Shown here one piece after another: positions 29,307 to 37,723 of a stretch of DNA of 64,000 nt. Numbering within the stretch: position 1 is the stretch's first letter; each line of letters opens with the position of its first letter. Source of the DNA: Calidifontibacillus oryziterrae (GTDB lineage Bacteria > Bacillota > Bacilli > Bacillales > Bacillaceae_J); the NCBI RefSeq assembly GCF_000331575.1, contig NZ_KB223527.1, positions 1,213,842 through 1,277,841 on the forward strand. Direction: 5' to 3'. The notes beneath the pieces were generated by a model that saw only the letters and a program-made list of their open reading frames with translations, had not been told where the DNA came from and did no database searches. Made by a program: the position numbers and the translations under genes.

Positions 29307-29356
29307 CGGGGTCAGGAACCTCTATGGACACCTCTATGGCACCCACCCTGTCCCTG
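29307..29356. repeat. Repeat-like insert between nosD and nosY
   Basis: The segment ACCGGGGTCAGGAACC, then two copies of ACCTCTATGG (29318-29327 and 29330-29339), then CACCCACCCTGTCCCTG is GC-rich and unlike its AT-rich neighbours. It resembles short interspersed elements found in Firmicutes near Y1-type transposases, but no transposase is present. It may be a decayed or non-autonomous element. Confidence 0.45.
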
Positions 29357-29390
29357 TTAAATAATGGTATTGATAAAATCTCTATAATTA

Positions 29391-30680
29391 TTAGTTTCGT
29401 TCGATCAACGGATACTCATCTCGAAACATTACTTCCTGTTTATTTAACAATTCATTCATTTTTTCATAAATTTTGATTGCGGGACTTTTTAAAAATAAAT
29501 AAGCTAATTCATTCTCTTCAACTAGTTGATAAAGAGAAGATTTATATTGAACAGGATAATCGCCAATTCCATTTTGATCTAAATCTAATACCGGAATTGC
29601 CTTACCCCAGTAATTTCCACGCCCATTTTCGCTCCAGCTGTTTTTATCCTTGCCTCCAAGCGTTAACACAGAAGCGATATTATTTGAAAATCGATTTTCT
29701 GTAAAAACTAAATTCGAGGATGATGCCCAAACTTCGATACCAATTTGGTTTTGAACAAATTCATTATTATGTATTTTATTTTTTTGTGATTGATCAATAT
29801 AAATACCTCGTTGATTTTGAAAAAATTTATTTTCTGCTACAACGCTTTCATTACTTGCCTGCAAAAGTAACCCGTACGATCTTGTACCTTGATTTAATGT
29901 AAACTGATTATCACGTAAAACTAAGCCCCGAGAATGCATAATAGCTGCACCACCTAGATTATAGCTAAACGCATTGCTATAAAATTCATTATGATCGGAG
30001 TACATATAGTGAAGCCCATATCTTGTATGCTTAATCGAATTCCCTATAGTTACATTATGATTTGAATAATCAAAGAAAATGCCATCGCGTGTGCCATCGA
30101 TAACATTATTTAGCAACTTATTGTAATTTGAATAATAAACATGAAGTCCATTTCCCTGACCTGCAATTTCCCCATTTTTACTCCCAGTCACATGAATGTT
30201 ACTTACTTCATTGTAATGAGATTGACTTAAATAAACTCCATGGAAACAATCTGTAATTGTAATGTTCTTAATAATAGTATGGTCAGCCATTATTTTAATC
30301 CCAGCAAATTCTTCGCCAGTATTACGGTTAAAGCTACCATTTGTTACGGTAAGATTTTCCAATCTAACATTAGGTGATTTTATTGTAATAACATTACCCG
30401 TTCCATCACCCTTGATTATTGTTGTAGACTGTCCAATAATAGTAATAGGCTTCGTAATGACGAGATTCCCATCATATATTTTGTTCTCTAGCTTTATCAC
30501 ATCGTTTTCTTCAGCAAGATCAACTACTTCCTGCAACGAAATTTCAGCAAAAACGAAGCCTTTTGTTGTAATAAAAAGAAAAGCACCAATAACAAACATA
30601 ACAATAGCAATACATACCGCCATAATCAGTTGTTGATTTTTATACTTTTGTATAAACAAGGTGCTTTTCTCTATTCTCAT
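29391..30680 (-). CDS. nosD: Copper-site maturation protein NosD (set 1), N-terminally anchored
   Basis: A 429-residue parallel beta-helix protein of the NosD family, with repeats such as HNEFYSNAFSYNLGGAAIMHS and NKIHNNEFVQNQIGIEVW. A membrane segment at about 19-41 (AVCIAIVMFVIGAFLFI) is preceded by a long charged N-terminus, so it is probably a membrane anchor, unlike a cleaved signal. No C-terminal membrane segment is present. NosD acts outside the membrane with NosFY in building the CuZ site of NosZ. The start at 30680 is supported by ATGA overlap with the upstream nosB-like gene and an AAGGA site. Confidence 0.92.
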   Translation of the reverse strand: MRIEKSTLFIQKYKNQQLIMAVCIAIVMFVIGAFLFITTKGFVFAEISLQEVVDLAEENDVIKLENKIYDGNLVITKPITIIGQSTTIIKGDGTGNVITIKSPNVRLENLTVTNGSFNRNTGEEFAGIKIMADHTIIKNITITDCFHGVYLSQSHYNEVSNIHVTGSKNGEIAGQGNGLHVYYSNYNKLLNNVIDGTRDGIFFDYSNHNVTIGNSIKHTRYGLHYMYSDHNEFYSNAFSYNLGGAAIMHSRGLVLRDNQFTLNQGTRSYGLLLQASNESVVAENKFFQNQRGIYIDQSQKNKIHNNEFVQNQIGIEVWASSSNLVFTENRFSNNIASVLTLGGKDKNSWSENGRGNYWGKAIPVLDLDQNGIGDYPVQYKSSLYQLVEENELAYLFLKSPAIKIYEKMNELLNKQEVMFRDEYPLIERN

Positions 30681-31249
30681 TTTTCTCGTTCCTTCCAAAG
30701 TGGAATTACCATTAATATAAATGCAATACCAATCATATAAAAACCAGTAGAAAAGTAACTATTGGTTACAAAATTTGCAATTGTATTTTCCCCTATGATA
30801 GGTGGAACAAAAGGTGGTACATCAATTGGCGCCATTGGATCTAAATTTGTACCATAGCTTTTTAACCAACGATGGATATCAAAAATACCTACCCCCCCAC
30901 CAATAATAAATAGCGAGATTAAACCAATCAGTAATTTCCTATTACGTATGATTGCCACAACTAATGTAATTAATGCCATTGCCCCAATAATATACGATAG
31001 GTAATTTAATTCAGGGAAATTTTCCTCACTAAATTCCTTCATCCCAATGTAATGGTTCAAACCATTAATAATGGCTACATCATTCTGGTCCTCTAATTTA
31101 TAGGGGTAAACAATAATATCTAATCCTTCTGGATATTGAGGTGCAAAAAATTTCATCCCCCACCAAGGAAAGAATATAGAGGCTGCTAATACTGCTGCTG
31201 CAATTATTAATAAAATCATCGAAGAAACTGATAGCTTTTTAGTTGTCAT
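30677..31249 (-). CDS. nosB: NosB-like membrane protein of the nos operon
   Basis: A 190-residue membrane protein with about four segments (about 10-30, 78-98, 105-125, 160-183) and a conserved-looking loop PIDVPPFVPPIIGENTIANF. Its place directly after nosZ and before nosD, its size and its topology match NosB of clade II nos clusters. The function of NosB is not established. The ATG at 31249 follows GAGGAG with eight bases spacing; a GTG nine bases earlier is less likely. The stop overlaps nosD. Confidence 0.65.
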   Translation of the reverse strand: MTTKKLSVSSMILLIIAAAVLAASIFFPWWGMKFFAPQYPEGLDIIVYPYKLEDQNDVAIINGLNHYIGMKEFSEENFPELNYLSYIIGAMALITLVVAIIRNRKLLIGLISLFIIGGGVGIFDIHRWLKSYGTNLDPMAPIDVPPFVPPIIGENTIANFVTNSYFSTGFYMIGIAFILMVIPLWKEREK

Positions 31250-31271
31250 GCCTTCCACTCCTCAGAGATTA

Positions 31272-31378
31272 CTTAAACGGTAAAAATAGCACAAAACTAC
31301 AGCATTATTTATGTTACTTATGCCGTTTAAGATTTTTTATACGAAAAGGGGACTATATTAACAATAATCCCCTTTTCG
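31272..31378. repeat. Two stem-loops between nosZ and the nosB-like gene
   Basis: CTTAAACGG (31272-31280) pairs with CCGTTTAAG (31323-31331), and CGAAAAGGGGA (31342-31352) pairs perfectly with TCCCCTTTTCG (31368-31378). The second lies ten bases after the nosZ stop but has no U-run on the minus strand, so it is probably a 3' stabilising or partial terminating element that favours cytochrome c and NosZ over accessory proteins. Confidence 0.75.
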
Positions 31379-31388
31379 CTCCTACTAA

Positions 31389-33263
31389 TTAATTACTAGG
31401 CTTCACTAATAAATACCCTGTCATTTCTTGGTGCAATGCAGAACAGAAGTTCGTACAATAAATCGGGAATGTACCAGCTTTATCTGCTGTAAAGCTAATT
31501 GTTTCTGTTTGCCCTGGTTGCACTTCCATGTTCAAATCATGACGGTTAATCGCAAAACCATGTGTAATATCTTCATCAAAGTCAATATTTGTTAAATGAA
31601 TCACTACCTTATCGCCTTCATTTACTTCAATAACATCAGGTCGTTCTGCTTTCGCATCAAAGATAAATTTCGAGCGCATTGCGATACCATAAACATGTAC
31701 TTCATTGCCTTTGCGTTCAATTCGTGTTTGGTCTTGACTGTAAACAGCATCTGGATTTGTTTCATCCTTTGGATAAACTTCAATTGGACTTAGTTTGTCC
31801 GCTTTAATAATTTGAGCATAATGCGGCTCTGGATTTACTGGTGCTGATAAAATAACCTCCATCTTATCACCAGACAAATCAATTAACTGCATAGACTCTG
31901 GATGTGATGGCCCAACTGACAAATAGGAATCCTTCGCAATTTTGTTTAATGAAATTAACCATTTTCCATCTGGAGAAACTGAGTCACCTTCAGCTGCAAC
32001 AGAGTGGCCTGGTGAATATTGAACAGGTACACGGTCTACTGTTTCACCTGTTGTAGGGTCCCATTTCACAATTTCTGATGAAATGAACATTGTTGTATAA
32101 GCCATACCTTTATCGTCAAATTGTGTATGAAGTGGTCCTAAAGCATTTTCAGGGTTCACTTCACGTTCCATTACAGACTCATAATTGATTACAGGCATAC
32201 CGTATTTTTCGCCAGAAAAATCTCCAGCTTCAATCGCTGCAAATGCCTTTTCAAAAGAAAAAACTGTCATTGCCGGAGCTAACTTGCCTGATGCAATAAA
32301 ATATTTACCATCTGGTGTAACGTCAACACCGTGTGGTGATTTTGCAACTGGTACTAAGTAAAGTCCACCTTTATGCTTTTCAGGGAAAATAACTTTTTGC
32401 CCATTAACCTCTTCATATTGACCGTCAGCAACCATCTTTTCTAACTCTTTCCAGTTAAATAAAACGATATAGTCACGGTCTGCTTGTGATGCATTTATTT
32501 CAAGATTAGTTGTTGCTTCTTCTGTATTATAAGTAGTTACAACTGCCCAGCCATGTGATGGCCCTTTACCAGCATCGGAAAGGTCATAACTCCAAGGTGG
32601 TAGGGCAACCTGCCATGATACTCCTAGTTCTTCTTTTTCTTCATTAAATTGAACAGCGCTCATTACACCGTAATATTTTGAACTGTATTCATCAAGTGAA
32701 GCATACTCACTACCAAATGGTACGGCAAAGCGAGTAGGCAAGAACATGTATTCAGTGTTTTCTGTTACAAACATCGCACAGTGTGGTCCGCTTGTGTTAG
32801 GTACATCTAATATATCTTTAACAGTAAATGTTTCTAAATCCATTACAGCTGCACGACTATTGGCAACGTCTGTGGCAAACATCCATTTCCCATCATATTC
32901 ACCTTTTGTTTCTGAGAAAGCAGGATGGTGAAGGTCACCCCATGTATAGTCGCCCATCAGTTCTTTCGTATGATCAGACCAACCATATCCTGTTGCAGAA
33001 TCCTGTGAAAACACTGGAACGGTCCGAATATGCCTCATAGATGGTACACCGTAAATAAACATCTGACCTGAATGACCACCAGAAGCGAATAAGTAATACT
33101 CATCTTGTTCTCCAAAAGGAACATAGACTTTTTCAGCATTTGACTTAGTTGATGTATCGGCTACTGATTTTGGGCCTACATTCGTATAATCTGCAAAAAA
33201 GACTGTTGATGCAACAATACCAACCAAAAGTCCACTCAGTGCAGGTATTAACTTTTTCTTCAT
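31389..33263 (-). CDS. nosZ: Nitrous-oxide reductase NosZ, clade II (Sec-type)
   Basis: A 624-residue copper enzyme reducing N2O to N2 outside the cytoplasmic membrane. The N-terminus is a Sec-type signal or anchor (KKKLIPALSGLLVGIVASTV) without a twin-arginine motif, the mark of clade II. The C-terminal cupredoxin domain carries the CuA ligands in YCTNFCSALHQEM near residue 600. The N-terminal seven-bladed propeller contains His-bearing motifs consistent with CuZ ligands (GGHSGQ, DLHHPAFS, SGPHC, SPHGVDV, GPLHTQF, SPGHS, EPHYAQI). It is preceded by a haem c gene and followed by maturation genes. AAGGGGG lies seven bases before the ATG. Confidence 0.98.
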   Translation of the reverse strand: MKKKLIPALSGLLVGIVASTVFFADYTNVGPKSVADTSTKSNAEKVYVPFGEQDEYYLFASGGHSGQMFIYGVPSMRHIRTVPVFSQDSATGYGWSDHTKELMGDYTWGDLHHPAFSETKGEYDGKWMFATDVANSRAAVMDLETFTVKDILDVPNTSGPHCAMFVTENTEYMFLPTRFAVPFGSEYASLDEYSSKYYGVMSAVQFNEEKEELGVSWQVALPPWSYDLSDAGKGPSHGWAVVTTYNTEEATTNLEINASQADRDYIVLFNWKELEKMVADGQYEEVNGQKVIFPEKHKGGLYLVPVAKSPHGVDVTPDGKYFIASGKLAPAMTVFSFEKAFAAIEAGDFSGEKYGMPVINYESVMEREVNPENALGPLHTQFDDKGMAYTTMFISSEIVKWDPTTGETVDRVPVQYSPGHSVAAEGDSVSPDGKWLISLNKIAKDSYLSVGPSHPESMQLIDLSGDKMEVILSAPVNPEPHYAQIIKADKLSPIEVYPKDETNPDAVYSQDQTRIERKGNEVHVYGIAMRSKFIFDAKAERPDVIEVNEGDKVVIHLTNIDFDEDITHGFAINRHDLNMEVQPGQTETISFTADKAGTFPIYCTNFCSALHQEMTGYLLVKPSN

Positions 33264-33275
33264 TTACTAACCCCC

Positions 33276-33713
33276 TTATTTTTCGCTTGCAATTTTCAAT
33301 GCTTCAACTATTTTTGTTCTTTCTTCATCTGTTAACGGATTGCCACCAATAACAGTTGACATGACAGCTGAAGTTGGCTCTTTCAAGAATTCCTCAATCG
33401 GCTTCCCATGCTTTCCTTCTACATTAGTATAAGCATCAGATAAATCCGGGCCTGTAGCACCGCCTTGTAAGCCTAAGTTTTCAACCGCATGACATGCTAA
33501 ACAGCCTTTATCACTAATAATTTGTCCTTCTCCAGACACAGTGTTTGCAGGCTGGACAACCTCAGTATTTCCTTCAGCAACGGTTTCGGTTTGTTTGGTT
33601 GTCTCAACATCCGGAGTAGAAGCTTCATTCGAACCTTTAGCTTGATTAAATAAAGCTCCCCCACCAAACCCTATTACCGCACATACTAGGAAGATCATTA
33701 CTGAATTTTTCAT
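33276..33713 (-). CDS. nosC: Membrane-anchored cytochrome c (NosC-like)
   Basis: A 145-residue protein with an uncleaved-looking N-terminal hydrophobic segment (about 3-22), a Thr/Glu-rich linker and one haem c motif CLACH (Cys71, Cys74, His75), with a Met in SAVMSTV as likely axial ligand. It is the first gene of the nos operon, 12 bases before nosZ, and probably donates electrons from the quinol pool to the CuA site. It follows a promoter with an FNR-type box. A GGGAGG site precedes the ATG. Confidence 0.92.
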   Translation of the reverse strand: MKNSVMIFLVCAVIGFGGGALFNQAKGSNEASTPDVETTKQTETVAEGNTEVVQPANTVSGEGQIISDKGCLACHAVENLGLQGGATGPDLSDAYTNVEGKHGKPIEEFLKEPTSAVMSTVIGGNPLTDEERTKIVEALKIASEK

Positions 33714-33756
33714 AGGGTTTCCTCCCTTCGGATTAAATAAATCTATTACTTAATTA

Positions 33757-33799
33757 ATAATAAATTGGCTATCACACGTAAGGTGTGACGTTAATCACT
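33757..33799 (-). promoter_or_regulatory. FNR-dependent nos promoter
   Basis: TGTGA-CGTTAA-TCACT (33784-33799) matches the Bacillus FNR box TGTGA-N6-TCACA in nine of ten half-site bases. On the minus strand a -10 TATTAT lies at 33762-33757, putting the box centre at about -41.5, the class II activator position. No good -35 is present, as expected. A second inverted repeat, TCACAC/GGTGTGA, overlaps just downstream. This predicts induction of the nos operon without oxygen. Confidence 0.8.
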
Positions 33800-33889
33800 G
33801 TTTTTACGTTCTGTATATTGTTTTCATAATTTGTTCACATATAGTTCACAAACTTATCGTTCTAGTGCCATCTAACATAGAAGAATGCC

Positions 33890-33923
33890 AAAAAAAATTG
33901 AGGCTATCCTTTCGGACAACCTC
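33890..33923 (-). terminator. Terminator of the DMT transporter gene
   Basis: On the minus strand GAGGTTGTCC pairs with GGATAGCCTC around a GAAA loop (ten pairs, two G-U), followed by AATTTTTTTT. Confidence 0.9.
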
Positions 33924-33940
33924 CTATCTATAAATCTTAG

Positions 33941-34843
33941 TTAAGCTTTAGTATATATGCTATGTAAAATCATTCCCAAAACGATTAAACTGAGTCCAAC
34001 TGACGACCAGCCTGTAGGGAATAATGCTTCTAAGAATATAACTTCTCCAATGACCGCAAAGACAATTTCACCAGCTTGGGTTGATTCTACAGCAGCTAAT
34101 TGTTTTGAACTATGTCGAGCTATATCTGTTGCATAAAAAAACAAAACGGTTGCAATAATCCCAGCACAAACCGCAACTAAAAAAGACTGTGCCACTTGAC
34201 TATTGGTAGGTGCTCCATGAAACACTAATCCAAAGACTGATAGAATGACCCAATATGGCAAACTCGCAATTGTCATCCCTAACACTCGTTGAAATGTATC
34301 CAGCCTGCCATCACAAATTTGCATCATTTTCCGATTTCCTAACGGGTAAGCAAATGCAGCAACTAAAACTGGAATAGAGCTTAAGAGCATTGTGCTAATA
34401 TGCTCCACCGTTGCTTGCTGAACTTGTAAAACAATAACACCTAGCAATATAATAAGGGAGAAGCGTAATTCCTTATATGGGATTTCAGCATTTTTAGTTA
34501 GTAATGGAACGAGAAGTGAGCCGGCTATAATTGTTACTTGCCACGTTCCGGCGACTAGCCAACCTGGACCATATGCTGCTGCAAACGTTATTGGTGTGTA
34601 AAAAAGGCCAAATCCTATAAAACTCCATAATAACCAAGCTATCGGTCTTTCTTTCATTTCAGCAAAAAGAGGCATTAATTTCCCCCTTATGCCAACTATC
34701 ACTAGTAAAAACGGAACCATAAAGAAAAATCGTAAAGAAGCACTCCAAATCCAGCTCCCACCATTTAAATCCATAGATCTATTCAATATAAATGTTGATG
34801 CAAAAAAGAGTGAAGCAACAATGCCAATTAAGATAGCCTTCAA
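33941..34843 (-). CDS. DMT-superfamily (EamA/EmrE-like) membrane transporter
   Basis: A 300-residue protein with ten predicted membrane segments in two EamA-like halves, with FDRSMDLNGGSWIW-like N-terminus (ILNRSMDLNGGSWIWSAS) and ESTQAGEIVFAVIGEVIF in the second half. It resembles the multidrug-resistance efflux transporter group of the drug/metabolite superfamily; the substrate is unknown. It starts with TTG at 34843, seven bases after GGGGGG. It is a single-gene unit between the nos promoter and the chemoreceptor/partner-switch set. Confidence 0.85.
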   Translation of the reverse strand: MKAILIGIVASLFFASTFILNRSMDLNGGSWIWSASLRFFFMVPFLLVIVGIRGKLMPLFAEMKERPIAWLLWSFIGFGLFYTPITFAAAYGPGWLVAGTWQVTIIAGSLLVPLLTKNAEIPYKELRFSLIILLGVIVLQVQQATVEHISTMLLSSIPVLVAAFAYPLGNRKMMQICDGRLDTFQRVLGMTIASLPYWVILSVFGLVFHGAPTNSQVAQSFLVAVCAGIIATVLFFYATDIARHSSKQLAAVESTQAGEIVFAVIGEVIFLEALFPTGWSSVGLSLIVLGMILHSIYTKA

Positions 34844-34980
34844 ATGTAACCCCCCACCATTTTTGTAGCTATTACTCTATTTTATTTTTTAATACAGTAA
34901 TATATCCACTATATAAACATTAATTATTTTGAACCATTCTTACCTATACTTTTACAAGAGGATGCCCCACCAAAAATTAT

Positions 34981-35007
34981 GAAAAAGCCTGGGGCAATCC
35001 CCAGGCT
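34981..35007 (-). terminator. Terminator of the CZB chemoreceptor operon
   Basis: AGCCTGGGG (34986-34994) and CCCCAGGCT (34999-35007) form a perfect nine-bp stem with an ATTG loop, followed by TTTTTC on the minus strand. Confidence 0.92.
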
Positions 35008-35008
35008 C

Positions 35009-36694
35009 TTATGCACCTTGTTTTAAAGTATCTAGCATTTGCAAAACTTGTAGTGATAGCTGTTCAATTTCTGTTTGCTTTAATCTAGCACCTTTTTCGT
35101 TACCTGTATTATACTCTTCAATTGCTTGCGCGCAAATATTATGAAACTTTGCATGAATCGCATCAAGTTCCTTAAAAGTTGCATTTTCTGCAAACGCTTC
35201 TTTTCCTGCACCAAAATACCATTTACCTAAACGGCACATCGTATGATCGTTTACTTTTGTGCTATCCAAACGCTCCCCGCGTCCGGCTAACATATTATCA
35301 ATTCTCCATTTCCAAAGCATATGATCTGTTTTTGCTAAATCAATGATTTCCGTTGTTGTTAGATTAATCTGATATTTACTTAATTCAGCTCTTGACTTAT
35401 CAGCCATCTGCGTAACCTCTGCTGTTTTCCCTATGATTTCAGCGACGGTTGCTGATTGCTCCTCTGCAGATGCAGAAACTTGTTCTGCTGCGGCGGCTGA
35501 TTGCTCAATAATACTAGAAATTTCTTCAATACCTTTTAATACATTAACCGCATTTTGATGAAGTTGATCGAACGTAGTTTTCATTGAGCGGGCACCCTCT
35601 TCAGTTACGACAACCTGCTCTACAATTTCTTTTAAAGCTGCTCCACCTTTACGAATAATATCCACTTGGTTTTCAACAGCTTCCAAGTTACTTTGCATCG
35701 TCCTTACAGTAACAGATGTCTCTGCTTGAATGTCACTAATCAACTGTGTGATTTGATTTGCCGATTGACTTGATTGTTCCGCAAGCTTTCGGACCTCCTC
35801 AGCAACAACTGCGAAGCCCTTTCCTTGTTCTCCAGCTCTTGCAGCTTCAATTGCAGCATTAAGCGCAAGTAAGTTCGTCTGATCAGAAATTGCCGTTATA
35901 ACAGTGATGATTCCACCTATTTCTTCCGAACGTTTCCCCAAATTTTGAATGGAGTCTGTGGCATATTTTACAGTTTTCGTAACGGTTCCTAAATGACTAA
36001 TAGCCTCATTAATTGCAACATTTCCTTCATTCGCTGTCTTTGTTGATATTAGCGCATTTTCTAACGTATTATCAGCAACTATTACCCCTGAATCAACCTG
36101 TTCCATCGTTGTTTGCATTAGCTGTAGAATTTCATTAGCATATTGTGATTGATCCGAAACCCCATTTGCAACTTCTTCAATTGTTGTGGAAATTTGGTTT
36201 GCCGCTTCTCCAGTTTGCTCTGCACCTTCAAGAAGCTGTTGTGATGATTTTACCGACACTTCGGCATTTCCCATATTTTTCTTCAATATGTCATTAATTG
36301 TGTTAGACACATCCTGAAAAACATTTCCTAATTGGCCAATCTCATCAGATCTTTTTAATAGTTTTTCAGGTACCACGCCTGTGAAATTCCCTTGGCTTAA
36401 TTGCTTTCCAAATAAAATAACATTTGAAAACGGCTTTAAAATAAAGAGACTTATAATTGTTATTACAAAAATTCCAATTAATAGTGCGACAACCGTCATC
36501 AATACTGCACCAATTTTATATAACGTTAACGATTGAACTAAATGATCAAAAACTGCGGAATCGATATTTGTAGTTAACGAATTGAGATTATTAAGCTGTT
36601 TATTAATTTGAACTGTAAAAAATAATCCTAACCCTGCAAAAAACAGCACCATTAAAATAACCGCACTATATAGCTTTCCTTTCAAACTGTTCAT
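35009..36694 (-). CDS. Chemoreceptor with C-terminal CZB zinc-binding domain
   Basis: A 561-residue receptor with two N-terminal membrane segments (about 8-28 and 55-85) separated by only about 27 residues, so there is no real extracytoplasmic ligand domain. HAMP and signalling regions follow, with [19 protein letters not shown]. The last 110 residues form a chemoreceptor zinc-binding (CZB) domain, with the ligand pattern [15 protein letters not shown] and HAKFH. CZB domains sense zinc or oxidants such as hypochlorite in the cytoplasm. It is the third gene of a set with an RsbW-like kinase and a STAS protein, 18 bases downstream of the latter. Confidence 0.9.
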   Translation of the reverse strand: MNSLKGKLYSAVILMVLFFAGLGLFFTVQINKQLNNLNSLTTNIDSAVFDHLVQSLTLYKIGAVLMTVVALLIGIFVITIISLFILKPFSNVILFGKQLSQGNFTGVVPEKLLKRSDEIGQLGNVFQDVSNTINDILKKNMGNAEVSVKSSQQLLEGAEQTGEAANQISTTIEEVANGVSDQSQYANEILQLMQTTMEQVDSGVIVADNTLENALISTKTANEGNVAINEAISHLGTVTKTVKYATDSIQNLGKRSEEIGGIITVITAISDQTNLLALNAAIEAARAGEQGKGFAVVAEEVRKLAEQSSQSANQITQLISDIQAETSVTVRTMQSNLEAVENQVDIIRKGGAALKEIVEQVVVTEEGARSMKTTFDQLHQNAVNVLKGIEEISSIIEQSAAAAEQVSASAEEQSATVAEIIGKTAEVTQMADKSRAELSKYQINLTTTEIIDLAKTDHMLWKWRIDNMLAGRGERLDSTKVNDHTMCRLGKWYFGAGKEAFAENATFKELDAIHAKFHNICAQAIEEYNTGNEKGARLKQTEIEQLSLQVLQMLDTLKQGA

Positions 36695-36712
36695 ATAAAC
36701 CGCCGCCTTTAT

Positions 36713-37099
36713 CTAGTATTCATGAATGGTCAAATCCGTTTTAAAACCGTTGTTTAATAGTTGAATTGCTTCCTGAACTGTTTCTCCGATCGGAAATACA
36801 AGATGAAATTGAGAGATTTGAAAAAGTTCTCGTATAAATCGATCGGGGACAACCATGACAATCTTTCCAATGCTTGATTGAATTCTTTTTGCAAAATTTA
36901 CAATAGCCCCAAATCCGGTACTATCAATATGTAATACTTGGTCAAGTACAATTATGTAGCCTTGTGAATTTACTTCCAATGTTTTAAATACTGCCTTTAC
37001 TTCATCTAGATTATGATAAACTAGTGTTCCTGTTAAGGTGATTTTAGTATAACAATCAACCGACTCAACTGAAATTTGAGCATCGTGATTACTATTCAT
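36713..37099 (-). CDS. STAS-domain anti-sigma-antagonist-like protein
   Basis: A 128-residue STAS protein with the phosphorylation-site pattern HIDSTGFG (Ser60). In partner-switching systems the unphosphorylated STAS protein captures an RsbW-like kinase and releases its target. It lies 25 bases downstream of an RsbW-like gene and 18 bases upstream of the CZB chemoreceptor gene. The start at 37099 follows GGGGG by seven bases. No sigma factor gene is adjacent, so the target of the switch is unknown. Confidence 0.85.
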   Translation of the reverse strand: MNSNHDAQISVESVDCYTKITLTGTLVYHNLDEVKAVFKTLEVNSQGYIIVLDQVLHIDSTGFGAIVNFAKRIQSSIGKIVMVVPDRFIRELFQISQFHLVFPIGETVQEAIQLLNNGFKTDLTIHEY

Positions 37100-37124
37100 C
37101 AAAAAGCCCCCTATTAAATTTTTG

Positions 37125-37544
37125 CTATGATGTTTTTTTCAACTGAACAATAAAAACGCCATTTTCTTGTTTTTGAAAATGAACTTGATCCATTAACTTT
37201 TTCATAAAAAGAATTCCTCTGCCTCTTTCGGAAAATCCGACATCCCTAAACTCCCTTTTCTCAAGCAGCTTTATTTGCTCATCACTCATACCTCCAGCTT
37301 TATCTATGACTTGAATGTCAACTACATTTGAAGTAATTTGCATATGAACAATGACTGTTTCAACGGTGGACATACCATACTTTTTCTGGGTAGCTTCAAC
37401 TGCATTAATAATCGCTTCATTCAATGCAAATGCTACGGAACGTATTTCTTTCCAATTAATTAGTTCTAACGCTCTTTCGCATAATTGATTAAAATAGTTT
37501 ATTGATTCTACGTTTGCTTTACATTCAACTTGAATATTAATCAT
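37125..37544 (-). CDS. RsbW-like serine/threonine kinase (HATPase fold)
   Basis: A 139-residue GHKL ATP-binding protein with the N-box FALNEAIINAVEA, a G1-like DKAGGMSD and a G2-like SERGRGILFMKKLMD. These features match anti-sigma-factor kinases such as RsbW and SpoIIAB and related response kinases. It should phosphorylate the STAS protein encoded next. It is the first gene of the set ending in the CZB chemoreceptor. TAGGAGA precedes the ATG. Confidence 0.85.
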   Translation of the reverse strand: MINIQVECKANVESINYFNQLCERALELINWKEIRSVAFALNEAIINAVEATQKKYGMSTVETVIVHMQITSNVVDIQVIDKAGGMSDEQIKLLEKREFRDVGFSERGRGILFMKKLMDQVHFQKQENGVFIVQLKKTS

Positions 37545-37664
37545 TACAATCTCCTAGCAGTATATTAACAGTGAATAACTAATCTATTTGATTATACTCT
37601 AATATGAGCCATTTTTGTCGTTTTTTAGCAAAAAATATTGTAAACAATTCTAAATTTTTTAGTC

Positions 37665-37690
37665 AAAAAAAGAAAGCCCTCGCTGGACTT
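37665..37690 (-). terminator. Terminator of the Na/phosphate transporter gene
   Basis: AAGCCC (37674-37679) pairs with GGACTT (37685-37690) allowing one G-U, followed on the minus strand by TCTTTTTTTG. Confidence 0.65.
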
Positions 37691-37723
37691 CCTCATTCAA
37701 CTTTCACCTTTTTTCTCACCTAA

